DNA of 64,000 nucleotides from Corynebacterium tuberculostearicum. GTDB lineage: Bacteria > Actinomycetota > Actinomycetes > Mycobacteriales > Mycobacteriaceae. Both the position numbers and the translations under genes were made by a program. Positions 8,023 to 17,576 of the stretch are shown piece after piece. The notes beneath the pieces were generated by a model. It was not told the DNA's origin, did no database searches, and worked only from the letters and a program-made list of their open reading frames with translations. The stretch covers positions 2,046,001 through 2,110,000 of the forward strand of contig NZ_JACBZL010000001.1 in the NCBI RefSeq assembly GCF_013408445.1, read 5' to 3'. The first letter of the stretch is position 1. Each line of letters opens with the position of its first letter.

Positions 8023-8499
8023 TTAGGCTGCCATGACCTGGAGCCACTCATCCTTAGCGCCCAGGAATGCGCGGGCCGCCTCCTGCGCGCCCTCCAAGCT
8101 GTGGTGCGCACCCCAACCACACTGCTCTTCATTGGCGGCCGGTACCTCGGTAGCGTTAAGAATATCGTTGAGCGCGCCTTCCACCGCGCGCAGCAGCTCG
8201 TCCTGCTCCATGCCGTTGGTGATGGCGTAGAAGCCGGTGCGGCAGCCCATCGGGGCGAAACCGATGAGCTTATCGGTGTAATTGCGCATGAAGTTTGCCA
8301 TCATGTGCTCCACCGAATGCAGCGCCTTGGTGTCCAGGTGATCCTGGTTAGGCTGGCAGAAACGCAGGTCGTACTTGATGATTTCGACGCCGCCGCCCAA
8401 ATCCGTGCGGTCGGCCACGCGGATATATGGCGCGCTGACTAGGCGGTGGTCGAGTTCGAAGGACTTAACGTTGAGCTTCTTTTCATTCTGGTCAGTCAT
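8023..8499 (-). CDS. luxS: S-ribosylhomocysteine lyase
   Basis: 158 residues, standard length. The metal site HxxEH is seen as HSVEH (H61, H65), with a C-terminal CGWGAHHSLEGA supplying the third ligand region; GCRTGFY holds the catalytic Cys. It cleaves S-ribosylhomocysteine to homocysteine and DPD, the precursor of AI-2, in the activated methyl cycle. Mycobacteria instead use SAH hydrolase, so luxS is an accessory trait here. Minus-strand TACACT (8508-8513) stands 8 nt before the ATG. No pfs or mtn gene lies nearby in the window. Confidence 0.95.
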   Translation of the reverse strand: MTDQNEKKLNVKSFELDHRLVSAPYIRVADRTDLGGGVEIIKYDLRFCQPNQDHLDTKALHSVEHMMANFMRNYTDKLIGFAPMGCRTGFYAITNGMEQDELLRAVEGALNDILNATEVPAANEEQCGWGAHHSLEGAQEAARAFLGAKDEWLQVMAA

Positions 8500-8556
8500 G
8501 CTTCCCCAGTGTAATCACGGCTGAGTGTCACTTCCTGAAATAGATTCTTTACCGCA

Positions 8557-8562
8557 TACGCT
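8557..8562 (+). promoter_or_regulatory. -10 box of the YihY gene
   Basis: TACGCT followed by 8 nt and the ATG at 8571; no Shine-Dalgarno, so a leaderless or near-leaderless transcript is likely. The divergent luxS -10 (TACACT, minus strand, 8508-8513) is 43 bp away. Confidence 0.45.
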
Positions 8563-8570
8563 GGGATAAT

Positions 8571-9854
8571 ATGAGCACTCTCGACGACGCCGCCGAGGCC
8601 CCCGGCGCCGCACGCACCCCTGGGGACTTGCCTTCTGCCGAACAGCCTGAAAGCAAGCAGCCCGCCGGCGAACAGCCTGCTGGCACTCCGTCGAGCGCCG
8701 CGGCTACTCCGGTGAGCGAATCCGTCTACGAGGGCGCGGATAAGATCGTGCCCAGCACCGTGCCCACCGTGGTCAAGATTGAGGGTCATACTGATGAAGT
8801 GGACCCCCTGGCCCGCGGCAATCGCTTGCGTAAGGAAAGCTGGGGGCTGGTGGTGCGCCGCGTGTGGGCCGATTTCTTCCATGATGCCTTGATGGACCGT
8901 GCGGCCACGATGACGTACTTCACGCTTATGGCCTTTGCCCCCACGGTGCTGGCCGCCTATTCCATCGCCACGCTCATTTTCTCCTCGCGGCGTGCCGAGG
9001 TACACGAATTAACCTCGCAATTCATTGCGGACTACGTGCCCAGTTCCATGACGGAGCAGGCCGAAAAATTGGTTGGCTCCATTATTGGTTCCACGGCGCA
9101 AGGCACCTTCGCGCTGGTGGTATCCGTGCTGATTTCGCTCTTTGCGGCCTCGGCCTATGTGCGCGCCTTCTCGCGCACGGCCAATACCGTCTATGGGCGA
9201 GTAGAGGGCCGCGGAATCATCCGCACTTGGGCGTTGATGTGGGGGCTGACCATCGTCCTCGTCATCGGTGCGGTCATCGTCCTCTTTGCTAACCTGCTGC
9301 GCGATACCATCGTGAGCGGCGTTATCGATCCCCTCGCGGGCAAGTTGGAGATGCAGGGCACCGCGGACTTTTTGGGTGGGATCTTCATGCCAGTGTGGAA
9401 TTGGCTGCGCTTCCCGCTCACCGTGGTGATCGTGCTGAGCTTGATCGCCATCTTGTATCACTTTTCCCCGAACGTGCGGCCGGCGCGCTTTCGGTGGATA
9501 ACCCTAGGCTCCGTCGTAGCGCTGAGCACCAATGTGGTGGTGTGGGGAGCATTTGCGCTGTATGCCCAGCGCTTTGCCGGAGCCAGCGTCTATGGCGCCT
9601 TCAGCCTCATCATGGCCGTATTCATGGCCGTGTGGCTATCTAATACGATGCTCATTTTAGGCATCAAGATCGATGCGGAAATCCTGCGCGCCAAGGAGCT
9701 GCAACTGGGCCTGCACGCCGCGCGGCATATTCAGGCCCCACCGCGTTCCGACGCCGCCGCAAAATCCCAGGCCCGCGCCCAGCACGACCTTGAGGAACGT
9801 TCCGAGCGCATCTATCGACAGGCGGTGCGCCGGGGAGAGCGGGAAGAAGGCTAG
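8571..9854 (+). CDS. YihY/BrkB family inner membrane protein
   Basis: 427 residues: a long Pro/Ala/Glu-rich cytoplasmic head (1-85), then about six membrane spans between residues 110 and 365, and a charged tail. Family signatures include DFFHDALMDRAATMTYFTLMAFAP and a GASVYGAFSLIMAVFMAVWLSNTMLILG block with an acidic residue after the last span (IDAEI). The family was once called ribonuclease BN, but this is a transport-like membrane protein of unknown substrate. Its stop shares CTAG with the convergent fadD gene. Confidence 0.9.
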   Translation: MSTLDDAAEAPGAARTPGDLPSAEQPESKQPAGEQPAGTPSSAAATPVSESVYEGADKIVPSTVPTVVKIEGHTDEVDPLARGNRLRKESWGLVVRRVWADFFHDALMDRAATMTYFTLMAFAPTVLAAYSIATLIFSSRRAEVHELTSQFIADYVPSSMTEQAEKLVGSIIGSTAQGTFALVVSVLISLFAASAYVRAFSRTANTVYGRVEGRGIIRTWALMWGLTIVLVIGAVIVLFANLLRDTIVSGVIDPLAGKLEMQGTADFLGGIFMPVWNWLRFPLTVVIVLSLIAILYHFSPNVRPARFRWITLGSVVALSTNVVVWGAFALYAQRFAGASVYGAFSLIMAVFMAVWLSNTMLILGIKIDAEILRAKELQLGLHAARHIQAPPRSDAAAKSQARAQHDLEERSERIYRQAVRRGEREEG

Positions 9855-11389
9855 CCCTGGTTGAGTAGGGCGAGGAGATCGCGCTGGACATCGCGGCGGC
9901 GCAGCTTGCCGAGCTGATCTCCCGCGAGCTTATCCATGGCAAAAAATCGTTGCGGGACCTTATAGCGCGCCAACAACCCGCGGCAATGGTCGCGCAAGGC
10001 GGGCTCATTGAGCTGCGCGCCGGGGGCAAGCACCACGCAAGCGGCGACATCTTCTGAACCATCGGAGCGAGGAACACCTACGACCGCGGCCTGGGCGATG
10101 TCAGGGTGGGAGGTTAAGGCCTCCTCAACCTCGCCGGGATAGACATTGAAGCCACCGGTGATGATGATTTCCTTGATGCGGCCCACCAACCTGATATGGC
10201 CATCGGGCTCGCGCACGCCCATGTCCCCGGTGCGGAACCAGCCTTCATGGAAGGCGGCGGCGGTGGCGGGGGCGTCGGCAAGGTAGCCGCCAAAAACCTG
10301 CGGGCCGCGGGCGAGAATTTCGCCGGCCACGCCATCCGGTTGGGTACGGCAGAGATCGGCCGGATCGCCGATGCGCAGCTGCGTATCCGGCAGCGGCAGG
10401 CCGATGGTGCCGGCGCGCCGGGAGTCATCGAGAGGATTGATGGTCAGTACGGGAGAGGTTTCCGTGAGCCCATAGCCTTCCACCAGCAGGCCGCCGGTGC
10501 GCGCCTCCCATGGCTCGATAATGCGCGAGGGGAGGGAAGCTGCGCCCGAGATGGAGTAGCGTACCCCGCCGAGATCCGTGGGCGCGTCAGAAGCGGCGGT
10601 GTCTGCGGCCGCGGGAGTGGCCGCCATGGCGCGCTCGTAGATGGTGGGCACGCCCGGCATCCAGGTGGGGCGGCGGGTGGCAAGCGCCTTGGTCACCGCG
10701 TCGGTGTGTGGGGCGGGCAGCAGGATGATCTCGGCCGCGCAGCGCACCGCGAGGAGCACGCTCATCGTCAGGCCATAGGAATGGAACATGGGCAGCGCGG
10801 CCAAAAAGCGCTCGTGGCCAGCGCGCAGCGGGGCTTGGGTTTCCAGCTGCAGGCAGTTGGCCGCTAGGTTGCCGTGGGTTAAGACCACGCCCTTGGGGCG
10901 GGCGGTGGTGCCGGAGGTGTAGAGGATAAGGGCGGCGTCGGCAAGAGCGGTAGGGTGCGGGTCCACCGGGGCGCCGCTGAGGGGAAGCGGCTCGCTGAGG
11001 GTAACGGTAATGGTGGTCTCTACCTGCGCGGAGACGGTGGGGGCGATGTCCTCCCAGGCAATCGCCACGCGGGCGCCATGGTGGGCGAGCAGCGGGGTGA
11101 GCTCGTGCGCGGTATAGCGCGGATTGTGCTCCACCACCACCGCGCCCAGGCGCAGAATGGCGAAGAATGCCACCACGTGCTGCGGGCAATTGGGCAGCAG
11201 GAGCGCCACGCGGTCGCCGGGGCGCACACCCATCTCGCGCAGGGCCCCAGCCGCGGCCGCCACCTGGGCGTCGAGCTCGCCATAGGTCAGCGTCTGGCCA
11301 GCGAAATAGGTGGCGGGGCGCTGGGGAAACCTGGCGACGGCGGCCGCGAGGAAATCCGTCAGGGTAGCGCCGTAATGAATATCTGCCAT
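9851..11389 (-). CDS. AMP-binding acyl-CoA ligase (FadD type), third of three
   Basis: 512 residues. ANL-family motifs: LYTSGTTARPKGVVLTHGN (P-loop), GYGLTETSPVL, the GWFRTGDMG hinge region and [19 protein letters not shown] with a C-terminal K in KLRRRDVQ. It activates a carboxylate, likely a medium- or long-chain fatty acid, with ATP and CoA. It lacks about 40 N-terminal residues present in the two neighbours and diverges more from them. ATG 11389 lies 11 nt after the stop of the next fadD, so the two are probably co-transcribed. Confidence 0.88.
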   Translation of the reverse strand: MADIHYGATLTDFLAAAVARFPQRPATYFAGQTLTYGELDAQVAAAAGALREMGVRPGDRVALLLPNCPQHVVAFFAILRLGAVVVEHNPRYTAHELTPLLAHHGARVAIAWEDIAPTVSAQVETTITVTLSEPLPLSGAPVDPHPTALADAALILYTSGTTARPKGVVLTHGNLAANCLQLETQAPLRAGHERFLAALPMFHSYGLTMSVLLAVRCAAEIILLPAPHTDAVTKALATRRPTWMPGVPTIYERAMAATPAAADTAASDAPTDLGGVRYSISGAASLPSRIIEPWEARTGGLLVEGYGLTETSPVLTINPLDDSRRAGTIGLPLPDTQLRIGDPADLCRTQPDGVAGEILARGPQVFGGYLADAPATAAAFHEGWFRTGDMGVREPDGHIRLVGRIKEIIITGGFNVYPGEVEEALTSHPDIAQAAVVGVPRSDGSEDVAACVVLAPGAQLNEPALRDHCRGLLARYKVPQRFFAMDKLAGDQLGKLRRRDVQRDLLALLNQG

Positions 11390-11400
11390 AGCCGCTAAGT

Positions 11401-13110
11401 TTAGGCCTCTGCCTCCAGCAGCTCGAGTAGGTCCTTGCGCACCTGGTGGCGGCGGATTTTGCCCAGGTGGTCGCGCGCCAGATCTTCGAAGTGGTAGAAG
11501 GTGCGCGGCACCTTATAGCGGGTCAGGCGTGTGCGGCAGAATTCCTTCAGGCCTTCTGGATCAAGCACGGCGCCATCGCGCAGGGTGACGCAGCCGACGA
11601 CATCCTCGGAGCCATCCTGGCGCGGGCGGCCCACGGCGGCGACCTCCACGACGTCGGGATGCTGGGCAATCGCCTCTTCCACCTCGGCAGGGTAGACGTT
11701 GAAGCCGCCGGTGATGATGATTTCCTTGATACGGCTGACCAGCTTGAGATAGCCATCCGGCTCCATGAGCGCCATATCGCCGGTGCGGAACCAGCCATTG
11801 TGGAAGGTCTTTTCGGTAGCGGCGGCATTGCCAAAATAGCCCTGGAAAATCTGCGGGCCGCGCGCGAGCATCTCGCCCGGTTGGCCATCGGGTTGGGTTT
11901 CATCCAGATTCTCAGGGTTGGCAATACGCACCTCCGTATCCGGGAAGGGCACGCCTACATAGCCGGGGCGGTGCTTGCCGTTCATGGGGTTGGCAGTGAG
12001 CACCGGGGAAGTCTCCGTCATGCCGAAGCCCTCCACCAGCCGACCGCCGGTCAGGGCTTCCCAGCGCTCCACAATCTCTACGGGCAGCGTGGCGGCGCCT
12101 GAGAAGGCATTGCGGATGCCGCTTAGGTCCACGTCCTTTTCCTCGGCCGCGTCCATGATCTTCTGATACAGCGTGGGCACGCCCGGCAGCCAGGTAGGCG
12201 TGCGCTTTTTCACGATGTCCATAATCAGCGGCATCTGCGGAGAGGGGACCAGGATGAGCTCGGCGCCAAGGTAGATGCTGAAGATGCACAGCGTGGTCAT
12301 GCCATAGGCATGGAAGATGGGCAGTGCCGCGAGGAAGCGCTCTTGTTGCTTGCCCATCTGCGGCACCCAGGCCTTGCCCTGGATGGCATTGGCAATGAGG
12401 TTGCCGTGCGAGAGGAGCGCACCCTTGGGCTTTCCGGTGGTGCCGGAGGTATAGAGGATGAGCGCGATATCGTCCTGGGAGATCTCAGGGACATCGAGGT
12501 CCGAGCCATCGCCGCCAATCGCTGCGCCGATGAGGGTGGACCACTCCACGGTATTGGGCGCGGGGCTGGTGAGCTGCTCGCGCTTGGCGGCCAGCGGTGG
12601 GATGGGCAGGCGCAGCGCGAGGCGCTTGATCGGTGGCATGGCATCGACCATGTTGACGGAGACGATGGTCTCCAGCGGGGTGGTCGAGCGCAGTCTTTCC
12701 AGCGTGAAGGCGGTTTTATCCCAGGAGATGGCCACGCGCGCGCCGTGGTCATTGAGCAAGCCTTCTAGCTCCGGGGCGGTATAGAGCGGGTTGTGTTCGA
12801 CCACGGTGGCGCCAAGCAATTGCACCGCGTAGAAGGCCGCGACGTGCTGGGGGCAGTTAGGCAGCACGATGGCGACCTTGTCGCCGGGGCGAATACCAAA
12901 AGCCTTGAGGCCGGCCGCGGCGGCGCGCACCTGGGAGTCGAGCTCCGCGTAGGTGTGCGTGCGGCCGAAGAAGTAGGTGGCGGATTTATTGGCATTGACC
13001 CGCAGGTTATCGCGATAGTAGTCGACGATGGTTTTATCGCCGTAGTCCAGCGTGTGTGGGGTCCAGTCGCTGTAGTGCTGGAGCCAGGCTTGGGAGGTGG
13101 AAGCGGACAC
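11401..13110 (-). CDS. fadD: Long-chain fatty acid-CoA ligase (FadD), second of three
   Basis: 569 residues from GTG 13110 with GAAAGG upstream. Motifs: [58 protein letters not shown] and a C-terminal HLGKIRRHQVRKDLL with the adenylation Lys. It makes acyl-CoA from long-chain fatty acids at the membrane. Very similar in layout and motifs to the fadD at 13671-15386, suggesting a tandem duplication with the ogt gene now between the copies. Confidence 0.92.
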   Translation of the reverse strand: MSASTSQAWLQHYSDWTPHTLDYGDKTIVDYYRDNLRVNANKSATYFFGRTHTYAELDSQVRAAAAGLKAFGIRPGDKVAIVLPNCPQHVAAFYAVQLLGATVVEHNPLYTAPELEGLLNDHGARVAISWDKTAFTLERLRSTTPLETIVSVNMVDAMPPIKRLALRLPIPPLAAKREQLTSPAPNTVEWSTLIGAAIGGDGSDLDVPEISQDDIALILYTSGTTGKPKGALLSHGNLIANAIQGKAWVPQMGKQQERFLAALPIFHAYGMTTLCIFSIYLGAELILVPSPQMPLIMDIVKKRTPTWLPGVPTLYQKIMDAAEEKDVDLSGIRNAFSGAATLPVEIVERWEALTGGRLVEGFGMTETSPVLTANPMNGKHRPGYVGVPFPDTEVRIANPENLDETQPDGQPGEMLARGPQIFQGYFGNAAATEKTFHNGWFRTGDMALMEPDGYLKLVSRIKEIIITGGFNVYPAEVEEAIAQHPDVVEVAAVGRPRQDGSEDVVGCVTLRDGAVLDPEGLKEFCRTRLTRYKVPRTFYHFEDLARDHLGKIRRHQVRKDLLELLEAEA

Positions 13111-13183
13111 GCGTCAAAACCTTTCGTTTGGCTACAAAAACTATTTCTGAGGGGATAGTTTATCCCAAACGGAAAGAATCCTT

Positions 13184-13669
13184 CTAGATTTCTTCCAGCG
13201 CCAGCAAAAAACGTTTGGCTTCCAGACCACCCGCGTATCCGCCAAGCCCGCCATCGCTGCGCAGTACACGGTGGCACGGCCGCACGATGAGTAGGGGATT
13301 GGCGCCGCACGCACTGCCCACGGCCCGCGTCGCGCCGGGCCGGCCGAGCTTCTTGGCGACGTCGCGATAAGTGACCGTCTCCCCATAAGCAATCTTCATC
13401 AACTGCGCGTGGACTGCGGCGCGAAAGTCCGTCGTTCTGGGCGGGTCTAGGGGCAACTCGAAGGCGCGGCGCCGGCCAGCGAAATACTCCGCCAGCTGTG
13501 TCTGTGCCGCATCGAGCACAGCTGCGCTGTGCTTTTCGGAGTCCCCTTTAACCGCGCTGTCCGCCGCTTCCTGCGGGGTGCTGGCCGCAGTGATGTCGAC
13601 GCGGGAAAGGCCCCGCGGGCTCGCCTGTAAGCGCAGGGGTCCGAGGGGGCTATCGATGAGGCGGAACAT
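13184..13669 (-). CDS. ogt: Methylated-DNA-protein-cysteine S-methyltransferase
   Basis: 161 residues from ATG 13669 (MFRLIDSPLGPLRLQ). The active-site motif IVRPCHRVL is intact, preceded by the HTH region YGETVTYRDVAKKLGRPGATRAVG and followed by GLGGYAGGLEAK, as in Ogt/MGMT. It removes alkyl groups from O6-alkylguanine in a single suicidal transfer to Cys. The start is 1 nt after the fadD stop at 13671, so it is translationally linked to a lipid gene rather than to DNA repair genes. Confidence 0.93.
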   Translation of the reverse strand: MFRLIDSPLGPLRLQASPRGLSRVDITAASTPQEAADSAVKGDSEKHSAAVLDAAQTQLAEYFAGRRRAFELPLDPPRTTDFRAAVHAQLMKIAYGETVTYRDVAKKLGRPGATRAVGSACGANPLLIVRPCHRVLRSDGGLGGYAGGLEAKRFLLALEEI

Positions 13670-13670
13670 G

Positions 13671-15386
13671 TTAATTCTGCTCGGCCTCGAGGCGGCGGAT
13701 GAGGTCCGCTTGGACCTCGCGGCGGCGGATCTTGCCCATCTGGTCCTTGGCCAGCTCCTCAAAGTGGTAGAAGGTGCGCGGGACCTTGTAGCGGGTCAGG
13801 CGCTCGCGGCAGTAGTCCTTGAGTCCCTCCGGATCCAGGGCGGCGCCATCGGCGAGGTCGAGGCAGGCCACGACATCCTCGGAGCCGTCCTCGCGCGGGC
13901 GGCCGACCACGGCGACGTCATCGATGCTTGGGTGCTCGCGCAGGATTTCTTCCACCTCGCCCGGATACACGTTGAAGCCGCCGGTGATGATGATTTCCTT
14001 GATGCGGCTGACCAAGCGGATGAAGCCATCTTCTTCCATGACGCCCATATCGCCGGTGCGGAACCATTCGCCGTGGAAGGCGGCCTCGGTGGCCTCTTCA
14101 TTGTTGAGGTAGCCCTTGAAGATCTGCGGGCCGCGGGCCAGCACCTCGCCTTCGACGCCGTCCGGCTGGGTCTCGTCCAGATTATCTGGGTTGGCAATGC
14201 GCACCTGGGTATCCGGGAACGGAATACCCACGTAGCCGGGGCGGCGGTCGGTGCTCATGGGGTTGCCCACGATAATCGGCGAGCACTCGGTGAGGCCGTA
14301 GCCCTCCACCAAGAGGCCGCCGGTGTAGTTCTCCCACTTGTTGACCGTGTCCGAAGGCAGGGTAGAAGCACCGGAGAAGGCCGCGCGCACACCCTTGATG
14401 GGGATTTCCTGATCCTCGGCGGCCTTCACGATGCGCTCGTAGAGCGTCGGCACGCCCGGTACCCAGGTTGGGGTGTGCTTCTTCATCAACTGCATGATGA
14501 GCGACATATCTGGCTTTGGCAGGATGACTAGCTCGCCGCCGATGAACTGCGCCAAGGTTACGTTCATGGTCAGGCCATACGCGTGGAAGAAGGGGAGGGC
14601 GGCGAGCATGCGCTCCGGCTTATCGCCCAGGCCAGGAACCCACGCCTTGCCCTGCATCAGGTTGGAAAAGAGGTTGCCGTGCGAGAGCATGGCGCCCTTC
14701 GGGGCGCCGGTGGTGCCAGAGGTGTACATAATCAGCGCGATGGTGTCCTTGTCCACGTCTTTCGGCGTGGTGATATCCCTGCCGTCGCCGCCGATGGCGT
14801 TGCCCACCAGGGCCTCCCACGGCACGGTATTTGGCGCCGGGGACGACAGCTGCTCGCGCTTGGACTTCAGCGGCGGGATGGGCAGGCGCAGGGCCGCGCG
14901 CTGCAGGGTGGGCATGGCGTTGATCATGTTGATGGACACGACTGTTTCCAGGTTGGTGGTCGCGCGCAGCTTCTCCAAGGTCGGCGCTGCCTTATCCCAG
15001 GCGATGGCGATGCGCGCGCCGTGATCCTGGAAGAGACCTTCCAGCTCGTGGGCGGTATACAGCGGGTTGTGCAGTACCACCTGGGCGCCCAGCTTCAAGA
15101 TAGCGTAGAACGCCGCGATGTACTGTGGCGAGTTTGGCGCCACGATGGCGACGCGGTCACCGGGGCGCACACCGAAGGCTTTCAAGCCAGCGGCCGCAGC
15201 GCGAACCTGCCGGTCCAGCTCCGCATACGTTTGGGTGCGTCCGAAGAAGTAGGTGGCCGGTTTATCGGCGTTGACCTCAAGGTTATTGTCGTAGATATCC
15301 AGCAACGTGGTGTCGCCGTACTCGAGGTGGTGCGGTGTCCATTCCGGGTAATACTGGAGCCAAGCCTGTGATTCGTATGCGGACAA
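13671..15386 (-). CDS. fadD: Long-chain fatty acid-CoA ligase (FadD), first of three
   Basis: Start chosen at TTG 15386 ((M)[15 protein letters not shown]), which has GAAAGG upstream and aligns with the start of the paralogue at 13110; this gives 571 residues. The frame stays open further upstream but overlaps mshA. Motifs: [59 protein letters not shown] and a C-terminal [15 protein letters not shown]. Divergent from mshA with about 66 bp between starts, so both promoters are there. Confidence 0.9.
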   Translation of the reverse strand: MSAYESQAWLQYYPEWTPHHLEYGDTTLLDIYDNNLEVNADKPATYFFGRTQTYAELDRQVRAAAAGLKAFGVRPGDRVAIVAPNSPQYIAAFYAILKLGAQVVLHNPLYTAHELEGLFQDHGARIAIAWDKAAPTLEKLRATTNLETVVSINMINAMPTLQRAALRLPIPPLKSKREQLSSPAPNTVPWEALVGNAIGGDGRDITTPKDVDKDTIALIMYTSGTTGAPKGAMLSHGNLFSNLMQGKAWVPGLGDKPERMLAALPFFHAYGLTMNVTLAQFIGGELVILPKPDMSLIMQLMKKHTPTWVPGVPTLYERIVKAAEDQEIPIKGVRAAFSGASTLPSDTVNKWENYTGGLLVEGYGLTECSPIIVGNPMSTDRRPGYVGIPFPDTQVRIANPDNLDETQPDGVEGEVLARGPQIFKGYLNNEEATEAAFHGEWFRTGDMGVMEEDGFIRLVSRIKEIIITGGFNVYPGEVEEILREHPSIDDVAVVGRPREDGSEDVVACLDLADGAALDPEGLKDYCRERLTRYKVPRTFYHFEELAKDQMGKIRRREVQADLIRRLEAEQN

Positions 15387-15438
15387 AACTTTACCTTTCG
15401 GTGGCGTAGGTTTCTGGCAGGGGCCAGTATAGCGCCGG

Positions 15439-15444
15439 TAGAAT
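15439..15444 (+). promoter_or_regulatory. -10 box of mshA
   Basis: TAGAAT followed by 8 nt and ATG 15453. It supports the ATG over the in-frame TTG at 15444, which would overlap the hexamer. Confidence 0.5.
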
Positions 15445-15452
15445 TGAGCGCC

Positions 15453-16718
15453 ATGCGCATCGCCATGATCTCTATGCATACCTCGCCGATTGAACAGCCC
15501 GGCTCGGGGGACGCCGGCGGCATGAACGTCTACGTCCTCAATAGTGCGCGCCAACTGGCTCGCCGGGGGATCGAGGTGGACGTCTACACGCGCGCCACTC
15601 GGCCTAGCCAGGGCGAAATCATTGAGGTTGAGCCCCACCTGCGCGTCATTAATATCGTCGCCGGGCCGTACGAGGGCCTGGATAAAGAGGATCTGCCGAC
15701 CCAGCTGGCCGCTTTCGCGGGCGGCATGGTGCAATTTGCCAAGTGGCAGGGCAAGAAATATGACCTTATTCACTCGCACTACTGGCTCTCCGGCCAGGTG
15801 GGCTGGCTACTGCGGGATCTCTGGGGCATCCCGCTCATCCACACGGCCCATACCCTCGCCGCGGTGAAGAACGCCTCCCGGACCGCGGATGACACCTTGG
15901 AGTCCGAGGCCCGGCGCATCTGTGAGCAGCAACTAGTGGATAACGCGGACCTGCTCGTGGTCAATACCGAGCAAGAGGCCCGCGACTTGGCCGAGCACTA
16001 CGACGCCGAGTGCGACATCATTCGCGTGGTCTCGCCCGGCGCCGACGTCGAGCTTTTTACCCCTGGCACGGACCGCAATACCGAGCGCTCCCGCCGCGAG
16101 CTGGGCATTCCACTGCACACCAAGGTGGTGGCCTTTGTGGGGCGCCTGCAAAAATTCAAGGGCCCAGAGGTCCTCATCCGCGCCACGGCCGAGCTCTTCC
16201 GCCGCGAACCGACCCGCAACCTGCGCGTGGTCATCTGTGGCGGACCATCGGGGGCCAATACGGCGCCGGAGGCCTATAGGGAGTTGGCGCGTGAGTTGGG
16301 CGTCGATAAGCGCGTGCGCTTTTTGGGCGCCCGCCCGCCAGAGGAGCTGGTGGGGGTCTACCGCGCGGCCGATATCGTGGCGGTGCCTAGCTATAACGAG
16401 TCCTTCGGCCTAGTGTCGCTGGAGGCCCAGGCTTCTGGCACGCCGGTGGTGGCCGCGGCCGTTGGCGGGCTGCCCATCGCCGTGGCCGAAGGGGAGACCG
16501 GCCTGCTGGTGCACTCGCATGCCCCATCCGACTGGGCCGATGCTCTAGCCCGCCTGCTTGACGACGACCCCATGCGCATCGCCATGGGCGAAGCCGCCGT
16601 CGCCCACGCCGCGCGCTTTAGTTGGGCCAGCTCCGCCGCCGCGCTCGCAGAAATCTATGACGAGGCCAGCCGCATCGAGGTCCCGGATTGCCATCAACGG
16701 CGGGCGATTGGGGATTAA
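15453..16718 (+). CDS. mshA: D-inositol-3-phosphate glycosyltransferase (mycothiol synthesis)
   Basis: 421 residues, GT4 family with GT-B fold. The N-terminal motif block [18 protein letters not shown] is diagnostic for MshA. The C-terminal donor-binding part shows [14 protein letters not shown] and the EX7E-type region [20 protein letters not shown]. It transfers GlcNAc from UDP-GlcNAc to 1-L-inositol-1-phosphate, the first step to mycothiol. Leaderless start supported by TAGAAT 8 nt upstream. mshA next to gpmA and senX3-regX3 is conserved in actinobacteria. Confidence 0.95.
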   Translation: MRIAMISMHTSPIEQPGSGDAGGMNVYVLNSARQLARRGIEVDVYTRATRPSQGEIIEVEPHLRVINIVAGPYEGLDKEDLPTQLAAFAGGMVQFAKWQGKKYDLIHSHYWLSGQVGWLLRDLWGIPLIHTAHTLAAVKNASRTADDTLESEARRICEQQLVDNADLLVVNTEQEARDLAEHYDAECDIIRVVSPGADVELFTPGTDRNTERSRRELGIPLHTKVVAFVGRLQKFKGPEVLIRATAELFRREPTRNLRVVICGGPSGANTAPEAYRELARELGVDKRVRFLGARPPEELVGVYRAADIVAVPSYNESFGLVSLEAQASGTPVVAAAVGGLPIAVAEGETGLLVHSHAPSDWADALARLLDDDPMRIAMGEAAVAHAARFSWASSAAALAEIYDEASRIEVPDCHQRRAIGD

Positions 16719-16757
16719 ACCCCGACGCCGGTAATAATTTCATGGCATGCTGGAGGC

Positions 16758-17504
16758 ATGACTAACGGAAAGCTGATTCTTCTTCGCCATGGCCAATCCA
16801 AGTGGAACGAGTCCAACCAGTTCACTGGCTGGGTCGATGTAGATCTGACCGAAAAGGGCGAGGCGGAAGCCAAGCGCGGCGGTGAGCTGCTCGCGCAGGA
16901 AGGCGTTCTGCCCGATGTACTCTATACCTCTCTTCTGCGCCGTGCTATCCGCACCGCGAACATCGCTCTTAACGCCGCCGACCGCCACTGGATTCCAGTG
17001 GTGCGCGACTGGCGCCTCAACGAGCGCCACTACGGCGCCCTGCAGGGCCTGAACAAGGCCGAGACCAAGGAAGAGTACGGCGAGGAAAAGTTCATGGCAT
17101 GGCGCCGCTCCTATGACACGCGCCCGCCGGAGCTGGCCGATGACTCCGAGTACTCCCAGGCCGATGACCCGCGCTACGCGGACCTGGACAAGGTCCCGCA
17201 GACCGAGTGCCTGAAGGACGTCGTCGCCCGCTTCGTGCCGTACTTCGAGGAAGAAATCCTCCCACGCGCTAAGAAGGGCGAGACCGTACTTATCGCCGCT
17301 CACGGCAACTCCCTGCGCGCACTGGTCAAGCACCTGGACAATATCTCTGATGACGATATTGCCGGCCTGAATATTCCGACCGGCATCCCGCTGGTCTATG
17401 AGATCACCGAGGACGGCTCCGTGGTAAACCCAGGTGGCACTTACCTGGATCCGGAAGCCGCCGCTGCCGGCGCCGCCGCCGTTGCTGCGCAGGGCGGTAA
17501 GTAA
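16758..17504 (+). CDS. gpmA: 2,3-bisphosphoglycerate-dependent phosphoglycerate mutase
   Basis: 248 residues. Motifs: [15 protein letters not shown] with the phosphohistidine, [25 protein letters not shown] and [14 protein letters not shown] with the second active-site His. Interconverts 3- and 2-phosphoglycerate in glycolysis. The C-terminus has an Ala-rich tail ([15 protein letters not shown]). Followed by a strong terminator at 17516-17547 and then by the IS element, so it is a single-gene unit here. Confidence 0.96.
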   Translation: MTNGKLILLRHGQSKWNESNQFTGWVDVDLTEKGEAEAKRGGELLAQEGVLPDVLYTSLLRRAIRTANIALNAADRHWIPVVRDWRLNERHYGALQGLNKAETKEEYGEEKFMAWRRSYDTRPPELADDSEYSQADDPRYADLDKVPQTECLKDVVARFVPYFEEEILPRAKKGETVLIAAHGNSLRALVKHLDNISDDDIAGLNIPTGIPLVYEITEDGSVVNPGGTYLDPEAAAAGAAAVAAQGGK

Positions 17505-17515
17505 GAAACTGCGCT

Positions 17516-17547
17516 AAAGTCCCCGGGGAGTATTCCCTGGGGACTTT
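17516..17547 (+). terminator. gpmA terminator
   Basis: aaagtcccc (17516-17524) pairs with ggggacttt (17539-17547), with a partly paired ggggagtattccct loop. Lies 12 nt after the gpmA stop and before the IS30 left end. Confidence 0.8.
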
Positions 17548-17576
17548 GTGGTGGATAGGGTAGACTTGAGTTCAGA

